A stretch of 64,000 nucleotides of DNA from Pseudodesulfovibrio sp. 5S69 (GTDB taxonomy: Bacteria > Desulfobacterota > Desulfovibrionia > Desulfovibrionales > Desulfovibrionaceae). Positions within the stretch are counted from its first letter, which is position 1; each line of letters starts with the position of its first letter. A program made the translations under genes and the position numbers. Under the pieces are notes generated by a model. It made no database searches. It saw only the letters and a program-made list of their open reading frames with translations, and had not been told where the DNA came from. Of the stretch, positions 57,850 through 64,000 are shown piece after piece. The DNA lies in NCBI RefSeq assembly GCF_037094465.1, contig NZ_CP146609.1, forward strand, positions 3,095,501 to 3,159,500, read 5' to 3'.

Positions 57850-59556
57850 ATGTCTATTGAAGTGCTCGCGTTAATCGCGCTGCTGCCCATCCTGGTGGCG
57901 CTCGTGCTCATGGTCGGCCTGCGCTGGCCCGCCACCAAAGCCATGCCCCTGGCATGGCTGACCGCCGCAGCCGGCGCGGTCCTGGCCTGGAGCCTGCCCG
58001 TCGCCTATGTCGCCGCCCTCACCCTGCAAGGATTCGTGACGGCCATCGGCATCCTGATCATCGTTTTCGGTGCCATCCTGATTCTCCGCACGCTGCAGCA
58101 TTCCGGCGGCATGGAGACCATTCAGCACGGCATGCAGAACATCACCCCGGACCGCCGCATCCAGGCGATCATCATCGGGTACATGTTCGCCGCCTTCATC
58201 GAAGGCGCCGCCGGTTTCGGCACCCCGGCCGCCCTGGCCGCTCCGCTGCTGCTCTCCCTGGGCTTCCCGCCCCTGGCCGCAGCCATCATCTGCCTGGTCT
58301 TCAACTCCTTCCCTGTGACCTTCGGCGCGGTCGGCACCCCGGTCGTCCTGGGCCTCAAGTTCCTGGCCCCCAGCGTGGACGCCGCAGTCAAGTCGGGCGC
58401 CGCCGTGAACTTCTCCAACATGGGCGACTTCATCATGGTCGTCGGCCAATGGGCCACCCTCATGCACCTGGCCATGATCTTCATCCTGCCGATCTTCATG
58501 CTCGGTTTCATCACCCGCTACTTCGGCCCCGAGCGTAGCTGGAAGCCCGGCTTTGCCGCCTGGAAGTTCTGCATCTTCGCGGCCGTGTCCTTCTCCGTGC
58601 CCTACCTGATCTTCGCCTGGATGGTCGGTCCCGAGTTCCCGTCCCTGATCGGTGGTCTCGTCGGCCTGGGCATCATCATCGTCGGCGCCAAGAGGGGCTT
58701 CTGCATGCCCAAGACCTCCTGGGACTTCGGCGACTCCTCCAAGTGGGATCCCGAATGGACCGGTTCCGTGTCCGCGGACGCCTCCGAGTTCAAGGCCCAC
58801 ATGAGCCAGTTCAGGGCTTGGTTGCCTTACATCCTGATCGGCCTCATCCTGGTCGTCACCCGTATCCCGCAGCTCGGCCTCAAGGCCATGCTGGCCAGCC
58901 AGGCGATCAAGTTCACCGCCATCCTCGGCTTCAAGTCCGTCAATGCCTCCATCGCCTACCTGTACCTGCCCGGCACCATTCCGTTCATCCTGGTCGCCCT
59001 GCTGACCGTGTTGATCCACGGCATGCCCGCCGAGAAGGTCAAGCTCTCGTGGGTCCAGGCCATCAAGACCATGAAGAACCCGACCATCGCCCTGTTCGCG
59101 GCGGTCGCCCTGGTCTCCATCTTCCGCGGTTCCGGCATCGCCGACGCCGCCCTGAACCCGCACTCCTACCCGTCCATGCCTCTGGCACTGGCCAAGGCCG
59201 TCGCCGCCTTCACCGGCAACGCCTGGCCCATGTTCGCCTCCTTCGTGGGCGGCCTCGGTGCGTTCATCACCGGTTCCAACACCGTTTCCGACCTGCTCTT
59301 CGCCGAGTTCCAGTGGGGCGTCGCCTCGCAGCTCGAGCTGCCGCGCCAGATCATCGTGGCCGCGCAGGCGGTCGGCGGCGGCATGGGCAACATGATCTGC
59401 ATCCACAACATCGTTGCCGCCTGCGCCGTTGTCGGCCTGTCCGGCATGGAAGGTGCAATCCTGAAGCGGACCGTATGGCCCTTCCTGCTGTACGGCGTCG
59501 TCGTCGGCATCGTGGCCTCGCTGATGAGCTTCGTGTTCCTGCCCAACCTGTTCTAA
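57850..59556 (+). CDS. lctP: L-lactate permease
   Basis: A 568-aa LctP-family transporter (D- and L-lactate, glycolate:proton symport) with about 13 membrane segments. Family marks include [77 protein letters not shown] and [20 protein letters not shown]. The start at 57850 ([10 protein letters not shown]) has GGAGG 9 nt upstream; an in-frame ATG 15 nt earlier lies before the SD and is rejected. It is placed right after PFOR, as in D. vulgaris. Confidence 0.97.
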   Translation: MSIEVLALIALLPILVALVLMVGLRWPATKAMPLAWLTAAAGAVLAWSLPVAYVAALTLQGFVTAIGILIIVFGAILILRTLQHSGGMETIQHGMQNITPDRRIQAIIIGYMFAAFIEGAAGFGTPAALAAPLLLSLGFPPLAAAIICLVFNSFPVTFGAVGTPVVLGLKFLAPSVDAAVKSGAAVNFSNMGDFIMVVGQWATLMHLAMIFILPIFMLGFITRYFGPERSWKPGFAAWKFCIFAAVSFSVPYLIFAWMVGPEFPSLIGGLVGLGIIIVGAKRGFCMPKTSWDFGDSSKWDPEWTGSVSADASEFKAHMSQFRAWLPYILIGLILVVTRIPQLGLKAMLASQAIKFTAILGFKSVNASIAYLYLPGTIPFILVALLTVLIHGMPAEKVKLSWVQAIKTMKNPTIALFAAVALVSIFRGSGIADAALNPHSYPSMPLALAKAVAAFTGNAWPMFASFVGGLGAFITGSNTVSDLLFAEFQWGVASQLELPRQIIVAAQAVGGGMGNMICIHNIVAACAVVGLSGMEGAILKRTVWPFLLYGVVVGIVASLMSFVFLPNLF

Positions 59557-59571
59557 CATTAGGAGATCAAA

Positions 59572-59676
59572 AGGGAGGCGGGCCGTTCGTCCGCCTCCCC
59601 TTGGACCAACCCGAAGAAGTGTCAAGCTGCTTCACCCCATTACGAAACAAGCCCCGGAGGACCCCCGGGGATCATA
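59572..59676 (+). other. Two hairpins between lctP and the lactate dehydrogenase gene
   Basis: GGGAGGCGG/CCGCCTCCC (about 59572-59600) is followed by CCTTGG, so it lacks a T run. CCCCGG/CCGGGG (about 59651-59670) is followed by ATCATAATTTTTCTT, a weak terminator form. They can lower expression of the downstream genes relative to lctP. Confidence 0.55.
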
Positions 59677-59696
59677 ATTTTTCTTAGGAGTCGATC

Positions 59697-61082
59697 ATGA
59701 CCAAAGAAGCTATTATCAAAGAATTTGAAGCCATAGCCGGCGCCGACAACGTTATGACCGGCGAGACCGACCGTCACGCCTATTCCTATGACGCCGCCGT
59801 CCTCGACTCTGTCATGCCCGCACTGGTGGTTCGTCCCACCACCAGCGAAGCCCTGGGCGCCGTGACCAAGCTGTGCAACGACAACGGTCTGCCCCTGACC
59901 GTGCGCGGCGCGGGCACCAACCTGTCCGGTGGCACCATTCCCCATCCCGGCGGCGTGGTGGTCCTGACCAACGGACTGAACCGCATCCTCGAAATCAACG
60001 AGGCCGATATGTACGCCGTGGTCGAACCCGGCGTGGTCACGGCCCAGTTCGCGGCCGAAGTGGCCAAGCGCGGCCTGTTCTATCCCCCGGATCCGGGCTC
60101 CCAGGCCGTGTCCACCCTGGGCGGCAACGTGGCCGAGAACGCGGGCGGCCTGCGCGGCCTGAAGTACGGCGTTACCAAGGACTACGTCATGGGCATGGAA
60201 TTCTGGGACGTCAACGGCGAGCTGATCAAGTCCGGTTCCCGGACCGTCAAGTGCGTCACCGGCTACAACCTGGCAGGCCTGATGGTCGCTTCCGAGGGCA
60301 CGCTGGGCGTGTTCGACAAGATCATCCTGAAACTCATTCCCCCGGCGAAGGCCGCCAAGTCCATGATGGCCGTGTTCCCGTCCATGAAGGCCGCCTCCGA
60401 GACCGTGGCCTCCATCATCGCCAACAAGATCGTCCCGGCCACCCTGGAGATGATGGACAACTTCACTATCCGCACGGTCGAGAACTTCCGCGGCGCAGGT
60501 CTGCCCGTGGACGCCGCCGCCCTGCTGCTCATCGAGGTGGACGGCCATCCCGGCCAGGTCGCCGACGAGGCCGCTGTTGTCGAACGCATCTGCAAGGAGA
60601 ACGGCGCCACCGAGCTGCACGTCGCCAAGGACGCCGCCGAGCGCGACGCCGTCTGGCAGGCCCGCCGCGACGCACTGCCCGCCCTGGCCAACCTCAAGCC
60701 CACCTGCGTGCTTGAGGACGCCACCGTGCCCCGCTCCAAGATCCCGGCCATGATCGAGGCCCTGGAAGAGATCGCCAAGAAGCTCGACCTGACCATCGGT
60801 ACCTTCGGCCACGCGGGCGACGGCAACCTGCACCCCACCATCCTGACCGACAAGCGCGACAAGGCCGAGTGGGAGCGCGTGGAAAAGGGCATCGACATGA
60901 TCTTCGACAAGGCCCTGTCCATGGGGGGCACCCTGTCCGGCGAACACGGCATCGGCCTGGCCAAGTCCAAGTACCTGGCCCAGGAGACCTCCAAGGGCAC
61001 CCTGGCCTATGCCCGCCGCATGAAGTCCGTTCTCGATCCCAAAGGCATCCTCAACCCCGATAAGATCGTCGGCGCCGAATAG
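59697..61082 (+). CDS. FAD-linked lactate/glycolate dehydrogenase subunit (GlcD-like)
   Basis: A 461-aa FAD_binding_4 oxidoreductase. It shows PLTVRGAGTNLSGGTIPHPG (FAD loop), LFYPPDPGSQAVSTLGGNVA, GVTKDYVMGMEFWDVNGEL, and C-terminal TFGHAGDGNLHPTILTD and GGTLSGEHGIGLAKSKYL, the marks of GlcD/D-lactate dehydrogenases. With the Fe-S protein gene 9 nt downstream it makes the two-part lactate dehydrogenase (Dld-type) of Desulfovibrio that passes electrons to the menaquinone pool. GlcD and D-lactate dehydrogenase activities cannot be told apart by sequence alone; the operon favours lactate. Confidence 0.95.
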   Translation: MTKEAIIKEFEAIAGADNVMTGETDRHAYSYDAAVLDSVMPALVVRPTTSEALGAVTKLCNDNGLPLTVRGAGTNLSGGTIPHPGGVVVLTNGLNRILEINEADMYAVVEPGVVTAQFAAEVAKRGLFYPPDPGSQAVSTLGGNVAENAGGLRGLKYGVTKDYVMGMEFWDVNGELIKSGSRTVKCVTGYNLAGLMVASEGTLGVFDKIILKLIPPAKAAKSMMAVFPSMKAASETVASIIANKIVPATLEMMDNFTIRTVENFRGAGLPVDAAALLLIEVDGHPGQVADEAAVVERICKENGATELHVAKDAAERDAVWQARRDALPALANLKPTCVLEDATVPRSKIPAMIEALEEIAKKLDLTIGTFGHAGDGNLHPTILTDKRDKAEWERVEKGIDMIFDKALSMGGTLSGEHGIGLAKSKYLAQETSKGTLAYARRMKSVLDPKGILNPDKIVGAE

Positions 61083-61090
61083 GTGATACC

Positions 61091-62371
61091 ATGGCCGATA
61101 TCCATAAACTCGCACAAATGTTCAAGGAACTGGACGACCAACTGGTCGGGTGCATGCGTTGCGGCATGTGCCAGGCGGTCTGTCCGATCTTCAAACTGAG
61201 CGGCAAGGAAACCGACGTCACCCGGGGCAAGCTGGCCCTGCTCGACGGACTGGCCTCCGAGATGCTCACCGACCCCGAAGGCGTCAACGAGAAGCTCAAC
61301 CGCTGCCTGCTCTGCGGCACCTGCCAGGCCAACTGCCCGTCCGGCGTGTCCGTCATGGACATCTTCCTCAAGGCGCGCGCGATCATGACCGGCTACTTCG
61401 GCCTTTCCCCGGCCAAGAAGGCCATCTTCCGCGGCCTTCTGAAGAACCCCAAGCTGTTCAACGCCCTGACCGAGATGGGCGCCAAGTTCCAGGGGATCTT
61501 CACCAAGAAGGTGGACGACATGCTCGGTTCGAGCTGCGCCCGGTTCAACGCACCGATCATCGCCGACCGGCACTTCAACACCCTGGCGAGCAAACCGTTC
61601 CACAAGATCGTCCCGGAGCTGGACACCCCGGCCGGAGCCTCCGGCCTGCGCGTGGCCTTCTACGTGGGCTGCGTCATCGATAAGATCTACCCCCAGGTGG
61701 GCGAGGCCATCCTCAAGGTTCTCAAGCACCACGGGGTGGGCGTGTACCTGCCCGCGGGCCAGGCTTGCTGCGGCATCCCCGTCCTGTCCAGCGGCGACAC
61801 CGACACCTTTGACACCCTGGTGGGCATGAACGTGGACCGGCTCAAGGACGGGGAGTTCGACTACCTGGTCACCGGCTGCGCCTCCTGCACCTCGACCATC
61901 AAGGAACTGTGGCCCCACATGTACAAGGGCGATTCCTCCCGTACGTACGACATCGGCGTGCTGGCCCGGAAAACCATGGACATCAGCCAGTTCCTGGTGG
62001 ATATATTGAAAGTGGAACCCAAGGAGCTTGCAGGCGGGAAAAGTGTGACCTACCATGACCCCTGCCACTTGAAGAACTCCCTGGGCATCACGGCCCAGCC
62101 CCGGACCCTGATCAAGGCGGCCGGGTGCGACTTCAAGGAAATGACCGACGCGGGCACCTGCTGTGGCTGCGGCGGAAGCTTCAATATCGCCCACTACGAG
62201 CTGTCCAAGGAAATCGGCAGCCGCAAGGCGGACAACATCATCGCGTCCAAGGCCAGCGTGGCTGCCACCAGCTGCCCGGCCTGCATGCTCCAGATAACGG
62301 ACATGCTATCGCAGAAAGGAGCCGACATGAGCGTCAAGCATGTCATCGAGCTCTATGCCGACTCCTTATAA
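61091..62371 (+). CDS. (Fe-S)-binding lactate/glycolate dehydrogenase subunit (GlcF-like)
   Basis: A 426-aa protein. Two ferredoxin-type motifs lie at the N-terminus (CMRCGMCQAVCP at about 21-32, CLLCGTCQANCP at about 77-88). Two CCG domains follow (VGCVIDKIYPQVGEAILKVL with QACCGIPVLSSGDT, and HDPCHLKNSLGI with GTCCGCGGSFNIAHYELS). This is the GlcF/LldE-type electron-transfer partner of the FAD subunit. The ATG lies 9 nt after the GlcD-like stop. It probably links lactate oxidation to membrane quinone. Confidence 0.95.
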   Translation: MADIHKLAQMFKELDDQLVGCMRCGMCQAVCPIFKLSGKETDVTRGKLALLDGLASEMLTDPEGVNEKLNRCLLCGTCQANCPSGVSVMDIFLKARAIMTGYFGLSPAKKAIFRGLLKNPKLFNALTEMGAKFQGIFTKKVDDMLGSSCARFNAPIIADRHFNTLASKPFHKIVPELDTPAGASGLRVAFYVGCVIDKIYPQVGEAILKVLKHHGVGVYLPAGQACCGIPVLSSGDTDTFDTLVGMNVDRLKDGEFDYLVTGCASCTSTIKELWPHMYKGDSSRTYDIGVLARKTMDISQFLVDILKVEPKELAGGKSVTYHDPCHLKNSLGITAQPRTLIKAAGCDFKEMTDAGTCCGCGGSFNIAHYELSKEIGSRKADNIIASKASVAATSCPACMLQITDMLSQKGADMSVKHVIELYADSL

Positions 62372-62405
62372 CGGATAACCAACGGCAAAACACAAGGAAA
62401 AGACC

Positions 62406-64000
62406 ATGTCCAAGAACCTGTACGTGAGCGCCACCGAAGAACGCAGCGGCAAGTCCGCCGTGGTCCTCGGAGTCATGCAGATGCTCACGAGGGAACTCCA
62501 CAACGTCGCCATCTTCCGGCCCATCATCAATGATCCGGGAGAAGGGAAACAGGACCACGACATCGCTCTGATGATCGATCACTTCAAGCTGTCCATTCCC
62601 TACGAAGACACCTACGCCTACACCCTGAAGCGGACCCGCGAGTTGATCAACTCCGGCCAGCACGCCCTTGTGCTCGAGAACATTCTCAACAAGTATAAGA
62701 CGCTGGAGGAGCAGTACGACTTCGTGCTCTGCGAAGGAACCGATTTCAAGGGCAAGGACCCCGCCTTTGAATTCGACCTCAACGCGGACATCGCCGCCAA
62801 CATCGGTGCCCCCATGCTGGTGGTGACGTCCGGCCGCGAGAAGGCCCCGGAGGAAGTGGTCAACATATCCCAGACCACCTTGGACACATTGGCTGAAAAA
62901 GGCGTGGACTCCCTGGCCTGCATCGTCAACCGCGCGCCCGAAGGCATGACCGACGAATTGGTCCGCCACATCGAGCGCAAGGGCGGCCAGGAGCCCATGC
63001 CCGTTTACGTCATCCCCGAGGACGAAGCGCTGGGCAAGCCCAGCATCAACGACGTGCGCCGCTGGCTCGACGCCGACGTCCTCTACGGGCACTCCGGTCT
63101 GCAGGCGCTGGTCGACAACTACGTCGTCGCCGCCATGCAGATCGGCAATTTCCTCCAGTACATCCGGCCCGGCAGCCTGATCATCACCCCCGGCGACCGC
63201 TCGGACATCATCCTGTCCAGCCTGGCCTCCCGGCTGTCCAGCTCCTACCCGGACATCGCGGGCATCGTCCTGACCGGCGGCCTGGACGTGTCGGTCAACG
63301 TGCACCGGCTCATCGAGGGCTGGACCGGCGTGCCGGTCCCGGTGCTGTCCGCCAAGGGCCACACCTACCAGACCGTACAGGAGCTCAACTGCCTGTACGG
63401 CCGCATCGAAGCCGACGACTACCAGCGCATCGCCACCGCGCTCGGCGGCTTCGCCCAGCACGTGGACGTCAGCGAACTGCGCGACCGCGTGGTCGAGAAG
63501 CGCTCCACCAAGGTCACGCCCAAGATGTTCGAGTACTCCCTGATGGACAAGGCCTCCCGCAATCCGCAGCGCATCGTCCTGCCCGAGGGCGTGGAGGAGC
63601 GCATCCTGCGCGCCGCCGACATCATCCTGCGCCGCGGCGCGGCCGAGGTCATCCTGCTGGGCAACGTCCAGACCATCAAGGACAACGCCTCCAAGTACGG
63701 CGTGGACATCTCCGGCGCGCAGCTCATCGACCCGACCGACTCCGACCTGCTTGATCCGTTCGCCGAGGAATACCTGGAACTGCGCAAGCACAAGGGTCTG
63801 ATCGCGGAGCAGGCATGGGACCGCATGGCCGATCCGACTTACTTCGGCACCATGATGGTCCACAAGGGCTTTGCCGACGGCATGGTCTCCGGCTCCATCA
63901 ACACCACGGCGCACACCATCCGGCCCGCCTTCGAGTTCGTCAAGACCAAGCCGGGCAGCTCCATCGTGTCGAGCGTCTTCCTCATGTGCCTCAAGGACCG
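62406..64000 (+). CDS. pta: Phosphate acetyltransferase (cut by window edge)
   Basis: A long Pta that turns acetyl-CoA to acetyl phosphate. The N-terminal third is an AAA_26 (BioD-like) domain with ATEERSGKSAVVLGVMQMLT (P-loop-like). A DRTGG domain follows (RRWLDADVLYGHSGLQALVD, then LIITPGDRSDIILSSLASRL and TGGLDVSVNVHRLIEG). The catalytic PTA_PTB domain starts near residue 375 (FEYSLMDKASRNPQRIVLPE) and includes ADGMVSGSINTTAHTIRPAF. The last roughly 170 residues lie outside the window. AAGGA precedes the ATG. With ackA, expected downstream, it yields ATP by substrate-level phosphorylation. Confidence 0.96.
   Translation, partial: MSKNLYVSATEERSGKSAVVLGVMQMLTRELHNVAIFRPIINDPGEGKQDHDIALMIDHFKLSIPYEDTYAYTLKRTRELINSGQHALVLENILNKYKTLEEQYDFVLCEGTDFKGKDPAFEFDLNADIAANIGAPMLVVTSGREKAPEEVVNISQTTLDTLAEKGVDSLACIVNRAPEGMTDELVRHIERKGGQEPMPVYVIPEDEALGKPSINDVRRWLDADVLYGHSGLQALVDNYVVAAMQIGNFLQYIRPGSLIITPGDRSDIILSSLASRLSSSYPDIAGIVLTGGLDVSVNVHRLIEGWTGVPVPVLSAKGHTYQTVQELNCLYGRIEADDYQRIATALGGFAQHVDVSELRDRVVEKRSTKVTPKMFEYSLMDKASRNPQRIVLPEGVEERILRAADIILRRGAAEVILLGNVQTIKDNASKYGVDISGAQLIDPTDSDLLDPFAEEYLELRKHKGLIAEQAWDRMADPTYFGTMMVHKGFADGMVSGSINTTAHTIRPAFEFVKTKPGSSIVSSVFLMCLKD

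Overview
The window looks like the chromosome of a sulfate-reducing Desulfovibrionaceae bacterium (Desulfovibrio or Pseudodesulfovibrio type). The evidence is high GC, the linked block PFOR - lactate permease - lactate dehydrogenase subunits - phosphate acetyltransferase (54.1-64 kb), a heme-c chemoreceptor, selenocysteine machinery (selA, selB), and a LurSR-like two-component pair beside the lactate block. No replication origin, rRNA or CRISPR array was seen.

Layout. 1-14.2 kb is backbone: the 5' part of comEC, murA, tRNA-His, a SYLF lipoprotein gene, selB, a fecR/Sel1 pair, the folC-selA-M18 peptidase operon, a Cache chemoreceptor and an AEC transporter. 14.2-31.0 kb is a genomic island of about 16.7 kb inserted in the 3' end of a tRNA-Leu(CAG) gene. 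A 22-bp copy of the tRNA 3' end marks the far junction, and the displaced native tRNA terminator lies just beyond it. The island carries two tyrosine recombinases (one with a C-terminal frameshift), a phage-type regulator with an orphan adenine methyltransferase, large palindromes, and one long leftward operon: hsdM - hsdS - Abi_C - ImmA/IrrE - DUF4411 (PIN) - 54-aa protein - DUF262/HNH (GmrSD-like) - hsdR. A type I restriction system is thus interleaved with four to five other defence-type genes joined by 4-bp start/stop overlaps. This is the most interesting object in the window. A previously easy-to-miss 52-aa basic amphipathic protein lies upstream of hsdM.

31-36.5 kb is backbone again: a lone CDP-glucose 4,6-dehydratase, molybdate genes (stand-alone Mop, modA, modB, and a modC lacking its TOBE domain), a metallophosphoesterase and a second complete tRNA-Leu(CAG). 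36.8-41.4 kb holds a DcrA-like heme-c chemoreceptor, a frameshifted periplasmic binding protein gene, an enhancer-binding-type regulator with degenerate GAFTGA and Walker B motifs, and a NifX/NifB-type small protein. 41.7-46.9 kb is a transport cluster: CBS protein, SLC13 permease, beta-helix transferase and NhaB. 47.2-48.9 kb holds small genes (YrhK-like, hypothetical, Dabb).

49.1-64 kb is the lactate oxidation region. A periplasmic-sensing hybrid kinase and its sigma-54 response regulator precede PFOR, lctP, glcD- and glcF-like lactate dehydrogenase subunits, and pta (cut by the window edge). Together they convert lactate to pyruvate, acetyl-CoA and acetyl phosphate with ATP yield. A sigma-54-like -24/-12 element and an upstream inverted repeat before PFOR fit control by the adjacent regulator. 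Hairpins between the cistrons suggest tuned expression within the operon.
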